A stretch of 15,776 bases of DNA, taken from assembly GCA_040775095.1 (NCBI GenBank), contig JAXGTD010000103.1:1-15776 (forward strand), in the 5' to 3' direction. Source of the stretch: JAXGTD01 sp040775095 (lineage in GTDB: Bacteria; Pseudomonadota; Gammaproteobacteria; Chromatiales; Chromatiaceae). The notes under the pieces are model-generated. The model did no database searches. It was given only the letters and a program-made list of their open reading frames with translations, and was not told where the DNA came from. Within the stretch, counting starts at the first letter, position 1. Each line of letters opens with the position of its first letter. Of the stretch, positions 1-6,141 are shown piece after piece. Both the position numbers and the translations under genes were made by a program.

Positions 1-19
1 ACAGAGGAAGCCAGCAGAG

Positions 20-871
20 ATGGTTACGAGTAATCCTTTCGCCGAACTCTCGTCGTATATTCCGGTCGCCGTCATGCAGGGGTGGGTGATCCTGATGGTC
101 ATCTTCGTCATCGGCGGCACCGTACTCGACATGATCCACAAAGGCAGCGCCAAGTATTTCTTCGAGAACGCCAAGAGGGCGCAGAAGAGTGCCAAGCGCA
201 CGGTGAGCGGCGGCGAGAAGGTGTCGATGGCCGTGCAGACAGTGGCCAGCGAGGTGTTGACATCGTCGGAGTTCGCCAATCCCCGTCGTCGGGTATCCCA
301 CCTGTTCACGATGTACGGGTTCATCATTTTTCTTGTCACGAGCGTCGTCCTGATCTATTCCCTGCCGGCCTCGGCCGAGCCGACCGAGACGCTGGTGCCG
401 ATGCTGTGGCACATCGGTGCCCTGATGGTCTGCATCGGTGGCTACTGGTTCTGGTTCTTTATCCGCGCCGATGTCTTTGCCGAGGGCAAGCCCTGGTACC
501 ACCTGGTGCGCGCCGACATGTTCATCGTGTCGCTGCTGGCCACGGCCACCTTCGGGTTGATCTGGTCGTTCGTGCAGTCCGGTGGCGCGAGTGGCCTGAG
601 CACGTTCTTCTTCGTGCTCTTCGCCGCTTCCGCGACCTTCCTGTTCAGCACCGTACTGTGGTCCAAGTTTGCGCACATGTTCTTCAAGCCGGCCGCGGCC
701 TTCCAGAAGCGTGTGATCAAGGCCGACGAGTCGCGCGAGAACCTGCCCGCCGAGTACGACCTGACCGATCCCCAGGTCCAGGCTAAGTATCCGGATATCC
801 CCGAGTACATGGGCAAGAATCCACCCAACATGGGGCTTGGCATCAAGCGTGAAGCTCCGAATCACTACTGA
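20..871 (+). CDS. aprM: AprM, membrane anchor subunit of APS reductase
   Basis: A 283-aa integral membrane protein, first gene of the aprMBA operon. AprM is thought to dock soluble AprBA at the inner membrane and pass electrons from sulfite oxidation to the quinone pool. Hydrophobic segments lie at about residues 16-36, 98-115, 127-148, 167-187 and 193-214, with a charged loop at 37-92. Histidines H94, H131, H161 and H219 sit at or near the ends of predicted helices, a pattern compatible with b-heme ligands; this is inference. The C-terminus from about 225 is soluble and polar. The ATG at 20 has AGAGGAA at 3-9 as ribosome binding site. The gene is followed by aprB after 41 nt. The promoter, and possibly an upstream sat gene as in relatives, lie outside the window. 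The identification rests on position and membrane topology. Confidence 0.9.
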   Translation: MVTSNPFAELSSYIPVAVMQGWVILMVIFVIGGTVLDMIHKGSAKYFFENAKRAQKSAKRTVSGGEKVSMAVQTVASEVLTSSEFANPRRRVSHLFTMYGFIIFLVTSVVLIYSLPASAEPTETLVPMLWHIGALMVCIGGYWFWFFIRADVFAEGKPWYHLVRADMFIVSLLATATFGLIWSFVQSGGASGLSTFFFVLFAASATFLFSTVLWSKFAHMFFKPAAAFQKRVIKADESRENLPAEYDLTDPQVQAKYPDIPEYMGKNPPNMGLGIKREAPNHY

Positions 872-912
872 TGTCGATGCATTGAGTCGAATCACGAAGA
901 GAGGAACAGAAA

Positions 913-1398
913 ATGCCAACTTTCGTCTATATGACCCGCTGCGATGGCTGTGGGCAATGCGTTGATATCTGCCCGTCGGACATCATGCACATCGACACCA
1001 CGGTGCGGCGCGCCTACAACATCGAGCCGAACATGTGCTGGGAGTGCTACTCCTGCGTCAAGGCCTGCCCGCATCAGGCGATCGACGTTCGCGGCTACGC
1101 CGACTTCGCCCCGCTGGGCCACTCCGTGCGCGTGAAGCGCGACGAGGAGAAGGGTGTCATCGCCTGGAGAATCAAGTTCCGCAACGGCCAGAAGGACATG
1201 GATCTGCTCGCGCCGATCACGACCAAGCCCTGGGGGAAGCATATCCCGCAGCTTCGCGACGTGCCCGCGCCGACCAAAGAGCAGCGTGACAGCCAATTGC
1301 TGTACAACGAGCCCAAATACATTCGTTTCGATGAGGGTGGTCTCCACACTCTCGAGTCGAATGGTCTCAAGATGGTAGTTGGGGTGGAGGGCTACTAA
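913..1398 (+). CDS. aprB: APS reductase beta subunit (ferredoxin-like)
   Basis: A 161-aa electron-transfer subunit of dissimilatory adenylylsulfate reductase. The N-terminal third is a bacterial ferredoxin-type domain with two [4Fe-4S] motifs: C10-x2-C13-x2-C16-x3-C20-P and C42-x2-C45-x2-C48-x3-C52-P. W43, inside the second motif, is a candidate for the tryptophan that relays electrons to FAD in the studied enzymes (inference). The rest (about 65-161) is the Apr-specific extension that wraps the alpha subunit. Length is normal for AprB. The ATG at 913 follows a purine-rich GAGAGGAAC. The stop is two bases before the aprA start, and the aprA Shine-Dalgarno (GGAGGG, 1386-1391) lies inside this gene, so the two are translated together. 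Function: takes electrons from the AprA flavin and passes them towards AprM. Confidence 0.97.
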   Translation: MPTFVYMTRCDGCGQCVDICPSDIMHIDTTVRRAYNIEPNMCWECYSCVKACPHQAIDVRGYADFAPLGHSVRVKRDEEKGVIAWRIKFRNGQKDMDLLAPITTKPWGKHIPQLRDVPAPTKEQRDSQLLYNEPKYIRFDEGGLHTLESNGLKMVVGVEGY

Positions 1399-1400
1399 AA

Positions 1401-3272
1401 ATGGCTTACAAGACAATCGTAGAAGACAACATCGACGTCCTGGTTGCAGGTGCTGGTCTCGGTGGTACCGGTGCGGCCTTCGAGGCCAGATACTGGGGAC
1501 AGGACAAGAAGATCGTCATCGCCGAAAAGGCGAACATCGACCGCTCGGGCGCCGTGGCGCAGGGCCTGTACGCGATCAACTGTTACATGGGTACCCGCTT
1601 CGGTGAGAACAATCCCGAAGACCACGTCCGCTACGCGCGTATCGACCTGATGGGCATGGTGCGCGAAGACCTGCTGTTCGACATGGCGCGTCACGTCGAC
1701 TCCGCGGTGCACCAGTTCGAGGAGTGGGGTCTGCCGCTGATGCGTAACCCCAAGACCGGCGCCTACCAGCGTGAAGGTCGCTGGCAGATCATGATTCACG
1801 GTGAGTCCTACAAGCCGATCGTCGCGGAAGCCGCGAAGAAGTCGGCAGACAAGGTCTTCAACCGCGTCTGCGTTACCCACCTGCTGATGGACGAGAGCAA
1901 GCCCAACCGCGTCGCTGGCGCCGTGGGCTTCAACGTGCGCACCGGCAACTACCACGTCTTCAAGTCCAAGACCGTGATCGTGGGTGCCGGCGGCGCCTCC
2001 AACATCTACAAGCCGCGCTCTGTCGGTGAGGGTGCCGGCCGCGTCTGGTACGCACCCTGGTCCTCCGGTTCCGCCTACGGTCTGCTGATCGACGCCGGTG
2101 CCAAGATGACCCAGATGGAAAACCGCATCGTGCTGGCCCGCTTCAAGGACGGCTACGGTCCGGTGGGCGCCTACTTCCTGCACCTCAAGACCTACACGCA
2201 GAATGGTCTGGGCGAAGAGTACGAGTCGAAGTGGTTCCCGGCGCTGGAGGAAATGGTCGGTAAGCGCTACCTGGATGTGGAAGCCTCTCACCGCACCCAT
2301 CGTCCCATCCCGACCTGTCTGCGTAACCACGCCTTCATCTCCGAGGTAAACGCCGGCCGTGGTCCGATCCACATGGTGACGATGCACTCCTTCCAGGACC
2401 CGCATCTGGAAGAGATCGGCTGGCACAACTTCCTGGGTATGACCGTTGGCCAGGCCGTTCTGTGGGCGGCGACCGACGTCAACCCGAAGGAGGAGAATCC
2501 GGAGCTGACCACGTCCGAGCCGTACGTCATGGGCTCGCATGCCACCGGCTGCGGCGCATGGTGCTCCGGGCCGGAGGATCTCTCCCCGCCGGAGTATTTC
2601 TGGGGCTACAACCGCATGACCACCGTCGAGGGCCTTTTCGGCGCCGGTGACGCGGTCGGCGGCACGCCGCACGCGTTCTCTTCCGGCTCCTTCACCGAAG
2701 GGCGACTCGCGGCCAAGGCGGCCTGCAAGTACATCGATGACGGAAAGGCCGAGGGCATTCGCGTCTCCGACGAGCAGATCAATCGCCGCAAGGAAGAGGT
2801 CTACAAGCCGATGGAGCATTACAAGATCTATCGGAACGAGATCACCGCGGGCAGCGTCAACCCCAACTACATCAACCCGCGCCAGGGTCTGGATCGGCTG
2901 CAGAAGCTGATGGACGAGTACGCCGGTGGCGTGACCGTCAGCTACATGACCAACGAGAAGTTGCTGCACATCGGTCTGAAGAAGATGAAGATCCTGGAAG
3001 AGGATCTGGAGAAGGTCGCCGCGGAGAATATCCACGAGCTGCTGCGCGCCTGGGAGCTGAAGCACCGTCACCTGACCTCCGAGGCGGTCTTCCACCACAC
3101 GTTGTTCCGCAAGGAAACCCGCTGGCCGGGCTACTACTATCGCGGTGACCACATGCTGGTGGACGACGAGAATTGGCACGTGCTGACCGTTTCGCGTCGT
3201 GACCCGAAGACCGGTGAGTACACGATGGAAAAGGCGCCGTGCTACCATCTGGTGGATGAGAAGGCGCAGTAG
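1401..3272 (+). CDS. aprA: APS reductase alpha subunit (FAD, catalytic)
   Basis: A 623-aa catalytic flavoprotein of the fumarate reductase/succinate dehydrogenase superfamily. In sulfur oxidisers it runs sulfite + AMP to adenosine 5'-phosphosulfate plus two electrons, in the cytoplasm. The FAD-binding Rossmann motif GAGLGG is at residues 17-22 with acidic E42 at the end of the second strand, followed by the conserved stretch around RSGAVAQG (48-55). R247 (in VLARFKDGYG) and H380 (in MGSHATGCG) are my candidates for active-site R265 and H398 of the Archaeoglobus enzyme; both give the same offset of 18. No truncation or frameshift is seen. ATG 1401 is set by GGAGGG nine bases upstream. The operon ends with a double hairpin just after the stop. 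Confidence 0.98.
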   Translation: MAYKTIVEDNIDVLVAGAGLGGTGAAFEARYWGQDKKIVIAEKANIDRSGAVAQGLYAINCYMGTRFGENNPEDHVRYARIDLMGMVREDLLFDMARHVDSAVHQFEEWGLPLMRNPKTGAYQREGRWQIMIHGESYKPIVAEAAKKSADKVFNRVCVTHLLMDESKPNRVAGAVGFNVRTGNYHVFKSKTVIVGAGGASNIYKPRSVGEGAGRVWYAPWSSGSAYGLLIDAGAKMTQMENRIVLARFKDGYGPVGAYFLHLKTYTQNGLGEEYESKWFPALEEMVGKRYLDVEASHRTHRPIPTCLRNHAFISEVNAGRGPIHMVTMHSFQDPHLEEIGWHNFLGMTVGQAVLWAATDVNPKEENPELTTSEPYVMGSHATGCGAWCSGPEDLSPPEYFWGYNRMTTVEGLFGAGDAVGGTPHAFSSGSFTEGRLAAKAACKYIDDGKAEGIRVSDEQINRRKEEVYKPMEHYKIYRNEITAGSVNPNYINPRQGLDRLQKLMDEYAGGVTVSYMTNEKLLHIGLKKMKILEEDLEKVAAENIHELLRAWELKHRHLTSEAVFHHTLFRKETRWPGYYYRGDHMLVDDENWHVLTVSRRDPKTGEYTMEKAPCYHLVDEKAQ

Positions 3273-3283
3273 TAAGGAGACAA

Positions 3284-3348
3284 GGGTGCCTCAAGCGACT
3301 TGAGGCACCCACGAAAAGGTCAACATGTGCTTGTGTTGATCTTTTTTT
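3284..3348 (+). terminator. Double-hairpin intrinsic terminator of aprMBA
   Basis: Two stem-loops in series begin 11 nt after the aprA stop. The first has perfect 12-bp arms, GGGTGCCTCAAG (3284-3295) and CTTGAGGCACCC (3299-3310), with a 3-nt loop. The second pairs 3314-3325 with 3334-3345 (one G.T pair, 8-nt loop) and runs into seven Ts at 3342-3348. The second is a standard Rho-independent terminator; the first, without its own T-run, may protect the 3' end of the abundant apr mRNA. The T-run touches an ATG at 3349, which argues against that ATG as a start codon. Confidence 0.85.
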
Positions 3349-3393
3349 ATGGCCCGAGCCAAACGGGACTGGCCGCAGCGTAGAGAATTTCAG

Positions 3394-3744
3394 ATGAACA
3401 TCATCGACAACACCGACCAAGAGATCCTGGCGGTCGCCGATCCCTGGTGGGATGAGCTGGTCGAATATTCCAATAAGGGCCAGTACGGAAAATTCATCAG
3501 GAATTTTGCTTACTCCCTGATGCAAGGTCTCAATGAAGTCGAGGTGGGAAGGCAGTTCTCCCATAGCGATTTGGCGCGGAATCTGTCGAAGGATCGGGAC
3601 TTCCTCGGCATCATCCGGCGGGGTGAGCACGTCACGGTCCTGTATCGGGTGCGCAACACCCAGAAGCCGGGTGAATGGCTGGGGAGGCTCGTGCTTGGCT
3701 ACGAGAAGGGCCAGATCAAGATCTTTGGCGCATCGGTTTTCTAA
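3394..3744 (+). CDS. Conserved-looking protein of unknown function, possible NTF2-like fold
   Basis: A 116-aa soluble protein I do not recognise by name. The N-terminal half is helical and carries aromatic residues (PWWDELVEY near the start), and the C-terminal half alternates hydrophobic and charged residues as in beta strands, ending IKIFGASVF. This helix-then-sheet order and size suggest an NTF2/SnoaL-like cone fold, which is only a guess. There is no signal peptide, membrane segment or cysteine motif. I chose ATG 3394; an in-frame ATG at 3349 directly abuts the terminator T-run and would add 15 unconvincing residues. The stop at 3742-3744 is immediately followed by the start of the SlyD-like gene, so the two are almost certainly co-translated. 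Readthrough of the apr terminator or a promoter in 3349-3393 would be needed for expression. Confidence 0.75.
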   Translation: MNIIDNTDQEILAVADPWWDELVEYSNKGQYGKFIRNFAYSLMQGLNEVEVGRQFSHSDLARNLSKDRDFLGIIRRGEHVTVLYRVRNTQKPGEWLGRLVLGYEKGQIKIFGASVF

Positions 3745-4257
3745 GTGACCATGAAAGAGACTGTCCAAGTCAACAAGTTCGTCGAGCTCACTTACAAGGT
3801 GATCGATGAGAATACCGGGAGCGTCCTGACCGCGGTAGAGTTTCCGCTGGGTTATGTCCACGGCGCCAATGAAGTCCTGGCTCCGCAGGTCATGGCCGAG
3901 CTGGAAGGCAAATCCGTCGGTGATATCATCGAAGTACCCATCGACTGCAGCAAGATCTATGGCCCTCGTGACGAATCCCTGGTGATCACCGATTACATCG
4001 AAAATGTTCCAGAGGAATATCGTCAGGTCGGAACGGCCATCCTGATGGAGAACGACCAAGGCAAGACCAAGAGCTTCCTGGTCACCCGCGTAGACGAAAA
4101 CACCCTGACGATCGACGGCAACAATCCCCTCTGCGGCAGGCAGGTGATCTTCAAGCTCGAGATCCTGACTGTCCGCGATGCCACCGGCGAAGAGATCGAG
4201 GCGGGAGGGAAGATCGATCCAGGGCCCGAGGTCGGCGGCAAGACGGTGCCGATCTAG
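3745..4257 (+). CDS. SlyD-type FKBP peptidyl-prolyl cis-trans isomerase
   Basis: A 170-aa FKBP-fold prolyl isomerase and folding helper of the SlyD class, cytoplasmic. The first FKBP part includes the stretch from FPLGYVHGANEVLAPQ to LEGKSVGD. A SlyD-type insert-in-flap chaperone domain follows YGPRDE, and the second FKBP half ends in the family motif DGNNPLCGRQVIFKLEIL...REAT-like (here VRDATGEE). The histidine- and cysteine-rich metal-binding tail of E. coli SlyD is absent; the tail is Gly/Pro-rich instead. GTG 3745 directly abuts the upstream stop, and ATG 3751 is an equally good start (168 aa). No clear Shine-Dalgarno is seen, so translation is probably coupled to the upstream gene. Its place behind aprMBA suggests a role in maturing sulfur-oxidation proteins, but that is inference from position. 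Confidence 0.88.
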   Translation: MTMKETVQVNKFVELTYKVIDENTGSVLTAVEFPLGYVHGANEVLAPQVMAELEGKSVGDIIEVPIDCSKIYGPRDESLVITDYIENVPEEYRQVGTAILMENDQGKTKSFLVTRVDENTLTIDGNNPLCGRQVIFKLEILTVRDATGEEIEAGGKIDPGPEVGGKTVPI

Positions 4258-4376
4258 ACTTCACCAATATGGCGCCATTTTTTCGTCTTGGAGAATGGCA
4301 AGGCAACGGTGTCGGGATAGTGAGCAACTGCAGTGTCCTGCAGCGGCGATCCCGCGATTTCAGCGAGAGGTGAACG

Positions 4377-4538
4377 ATGAGCGAGCAGAAGCAAAGCAAG
4401 CCGAAGATCCCAGACGGCCATACCCGCTATGTGACGACCCGTCAGAAAGCACCCAACGAGCAGGGCTTCGTTGGGTACGACACCATTTGGGAGCCGTGGC
4501 AGAAGGAAGCCCCGTACGCCACCCCAAAGAAGCCCTAA
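4377..4538 (+). CDS. Small hydrophilic protein (53 aa), unknown function
   Basis: A short gene coding for 53 residues that starts MSEQKQSKPKIPDGHTRY and ends ATPKKP. It is Lys/Pro/Gln-rich at both ends, with an aromatic centre (GFVGYDTIWEPWQ). It has no membrane segment, signal peptide or cysteine. GAGAGG lies 5-10 nt before the ATG, a convincing ribosome binding site. The stop is followed after 6 nt by a 14-bp hairpin (4545-4577), which fits a gene end. Codon choice resembles neighbouring genes. It is on the same strand as the SlyD-type gene, 119 nt downstream, and may be the last gene of that unit. The evidence for coding is the RBS plus sensible composition; no family is recognised. Confidence 0.6.
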   Translation: MSEQKQSKPKIPDGHTRYVTTRQKAPNEQGFVGYDTIWEPWQKEAPYATPKKP

Positions 4539-4544
4539 GGAGAC

Positions 4545-4577
4545 GCCGATCCAATGCCCTCGTGGTATTGGATCGGC
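4545..4577 (+). terminator. 14-bp hairpin after the 53-aa gene
   Basis: Arms GCCGATCCAATGCC (4545-4558) and GGTATTGGATCGGC (4564-4577) pair along 14 bp (one G.T) around a 5-nt loop. It sits 6 nt after a stop codon. No T-run follows (TCGCCAGCC), so it is either a Rho-dependent or weak terminator, or an mRNA 3'-end stabiliser. Confidence 0.5.
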
Positions 4578-4699
4578 TCGCCAGCCGATAAAAGGCGGCT
4601 TCCGGTTCGCTCGATGTTCGGTTGCTCCGGTGACTGAGCATGTCGGGCACTCCCGGGGGGCCGGATAGGAGACGCGATCACCCCGCGTCCGCACAGAGT

Positions 4700-4840
4700 G
4701 TCCGGCAACGCAAACCCGCGCGGAGCGCGGGAGCTTGTAGCTCTCCGTTCGGCCCCGGAAAGGACTGTTGGGTGTCCTCGGAAGGGGACATTGAAGGCTC
4801 AAGACGCCCGGGCGGTGTGCGGACCGACCGCGTCTTTTTG
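4700..4840 (+). ncRNA. Candidate structured small RNA ending in an intrinsic terminator
   Basis: Four stem-loops in about 125 nt, one closed by a GNRA-type GGAA tetraloop (loop 4780-4783), finish with a GC-rich hairpin and five Ts at 4835-4839. The order of compact hairpins plus terminal U-run is typical of a trans-acting or cis-antisense small RNA, or of a leader that ends in an attenuator. The 5' end is not defined and no good promoter was found, so the start is a placeholder. Conservation of the stems has not been tested. Confidence 0.3.
4801..4839 (+). terminator. Rho-independent terminator or attenuator
   Basis: AAGACGC (4801-4807 with the flanking A) pairs with GCGTCTT (4830-4836). An inner CGGT/ACCG stem (4813-4816 with 4823-4826) closes a 6-nt loop. 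Five Ts follow at 4835-4839. It lies more than 220 nt upstream of the next start codon, so it could end a small RNA or attenuate the 102-aa gene. Confidence 0.5.
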
Positions 4841-5066
4841 CGCGCGTGGGCGCGTGAAGATGCAGGCGCCCGGATACCGCGCGATCCCAGCGCCGTCAGC
4901 CGAATGGATCCGGGATCGTACAAGGTCCCCAGGAGGCGTGCACGGCTGGCAAGTAGAGGACCGCGTGCTGACTCTGGCAGGATGAGTCAGGCCGCGCTCT
5001 CTCGCGGCCCCCCTGGCGGTCCGGTGGGGTCTTGCCGGTATCACAATTTTCCGAATAGGACTGACG

Positions 5067-5375
5067 ATGGACCTGCAACTGAATCCAGCGAAATTCGAAG
5101 AACGTCAAGCCATTCTCGTCTATGAGCTCGCCAAGACCATTCAGGTCAAGTTGGCCGAAGCGGGTCTGGAGAGAGAGCAAGTCAATGAGCTCACCACCGC
5201 GTTGGCATTCAGCGTCACCTGCATGATTGATGGCATCTCCGGGATCGAGTCGGACGGAATCGAGGTCCAACCCTATCTCACCTTCCAGATCGATGACGAG
5301 CTCGTCCACTGTGGCGAGAATTCATTCATGCACGAGCTGATCTACGAGGTGGTGGGTAAGCTCATCGGCGACTGA
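5067..5375 (+). CDS. Acidic 102-aa protein of unknown function
   Basis: A 102-aa soluble acidic protein, not assigned to a family. A helical N-terminus (residues 1-45, with QAILVYELAKTIQVKLAEAG) is followed by a hydrophobic stretch around FSVTCMIDGISGIE and a strand-like section (VQPYLTFQIDDELVHCG) before a C-terminal helix (MHELIYEVVGKLIGD). There are two cysteines (one in TCMID, one in HCGEN) but no CxxC motif. AGGA at 6-nt spacing before the ATG at 5067 supports the start. It has no close neighbour on either side: the structured 528-bp region precedes it and about 770 bp without a gene follow. It is a single-gene unit as far as can be seen. Codon use and composition are protein-like. Confidence 0.75.
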   Translation: MDLQLNPAKFEERQAILVYELAKTIQVKLAEAGLEREQVNELTTALAFSVTCMIDGISGIESDGIEVQPYLTFQIDDELVHCGENSFMHELIYEVVGKLIGD

Positions 5376-6141
5376 CGGCGCCGCTTTAGCCGATTTGACC
5401 TGTTGGGAAAAGCAGCCCGGCGGGCATCGTGATGGCGCTCTGCAACCTCGTGATCGTTGTCGAAAGGCACCAGTGGCCGCTGGTGTACAAGAGAATTGTC
5501 AGATCGCTTTCGACGCCACCGTGTTTGACGCGGCGCTCGCGGTGCATCGGTGGGCGAGCGCCGGAACCGCGGGCCGACTTCAGGCCCGCTGCCACAACCG
5601 GCGCGAGTGCTCCCCGCCTCGCGCGAAGGGCCTGCGCCAAATACGCCGACGTGGCGCTGGAACCAAGCGAAAAGGCGGTGACGATTCCCCCCGCGGGCCG
5701 TTCCCCGGCCTGGCGCCTTGGGGCGCTCTGAGGAGGCAGGGTCTGTTGCTTCGGGGTGTGCGGTGAGCTGACCGGACCTCGGCCAGCAGGAGGGTCGGGG
5801 CGTTGATCGGCTCGGGCATCCGTGGTGACCGGCGCGGCAGGTCCCCAGACAGGGGGTTGCGCCTCCGCGTTGTGGGTCACTTGGAGGCGCGGTCTTTCCC
5901 GAACCGTAGCCTGACCCGGGATTCGCCTCCCGGACGCCGTGGGCTTGATGGCCTATTCCCGATCGCAGGGCGGCTGGCAGCCGGCCAACCTCGGCGAGCC
6001 CGGATCATCGGAAATCACGGGGCCAACCATCCTCTGGCGGGAAACTCCCCGGAATCGACGTTATCCTTCAGCAGAGAGGTCGAGGGGCCGTCGGCGTTGT
6101 CGGCCGGCTCGAACAGCGGGATTGCCGGAGGGTTGCCGAAG
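5376..6141. other. 766-bp region without a convincing gene
   Basis: Open frames exist on both strands because the DNA is GC-rich, but their products are Arg/Pro/Ala-rich and have no usable ribosome binding sites. Four inverted repeats follow one another between 5468 and 5624 (listed separately). The part 5803-6141 is an in-frame N-terminal extension of the TIGR02270-type gene but is Arg/Gly/Pro-rich and unlike that family, so I treat it as untranslated. No insertion-sequence ends, tRNA or clear promoter were seen. Confidence 0.6.
5468..5624. repeat. Series of four stem-loops
   Basis: Perfect inverted repeats in a row: CACCAG/CTGGTG (5468-5473 with 5480-5485), CGGCGCTCGC/GCGAGCGCCG (5531-5540 with 5554-5563), GCGGGCC/GGCCCGC (5569-5575 with 5583-5589) and GCGCGAG/CTCGCGC (5601-5607 with 5618-5624). 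The last three are only 5 and 11 nt apart. The arms differ in sequence, so this is not a tandem repeat. No T-run follows. It could be a structured RNA or a Rho-type transcription barrier. Confidence 0.5.

Larger units (their letters stand above)
4539..5066. other. 528-bp gene-free, stem-loop-rich region
   Basis: No reading frame here looks like protein: all are Arg/Pro/Gly-rich with no ribosome binding site that fits. Instead there are many inverted repeats: 4545-4577; 4715-4731 (CCCGCGC/GCGCGGG, 3-nt loop); 4731-4743 (GAGCT/AGCTC); 4773-4790 (TGTCCTC/GGGGACA closing a GGAA tetraloop); 4801-4836 with a T-run; 4882-4918 (CGATCCC/GGGATCG); 4968-4990 (CTGACTC/GAGTCAG); and 4991-5008 (GCCGCG/CGCGGC). 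The last two abut. The density suggests transcribed structured RNA or a long leader for the 102-aa gene. I matched it to no known riboswitch, RNase P, tmRNA or 6S RNA core from memory. Confidence 0.6.

Noticed and set aside
1395..3248. Long open frame of 617 codons on the minus strand opposite aprA
   Set aside because: It mirrors the codon pattern of aprA, has no ribosome binding site, and gives a His/Val/Gly-rich product with no family features.
2938..4059. 373-codon minus-strand frame across the aprA end and the next two genes
   Set aside because: It runs through the apr terminator and lies antisense to three plus-strand features with better evidence; the product is low-complexity at its end.
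4269..4278. Palindrome ATGGCGCCAT followed by Ts after the SlyD-type gene, as a terminator
   Set aside because: With a minimal loop only 3 bp can pair, too weak for an intrinsic terminator.
4700..4760. Cyclic-di-GMP riboswitch-like bases (CACAGAG ... GCAAACC)
   Set aside because: The matches are scattered and the conserved core and tetraloop/receptor order are missing.
5386..5880. 164-codon minus-strand frame in the gene-free stretch
   Set aside because: It is Pro/Arg/Ala-rich, crosses the stem-loop series, and has no convincing ribosome binding site or family similarity.
5803..6141. N-terminal extension of the TIGR02270-type gene
   Set aside because: It is Arg/Gly/Pro-rich and unlike the family, while GGAGGG sits at correct spacing before TTG 6142, where the family sequence begins.
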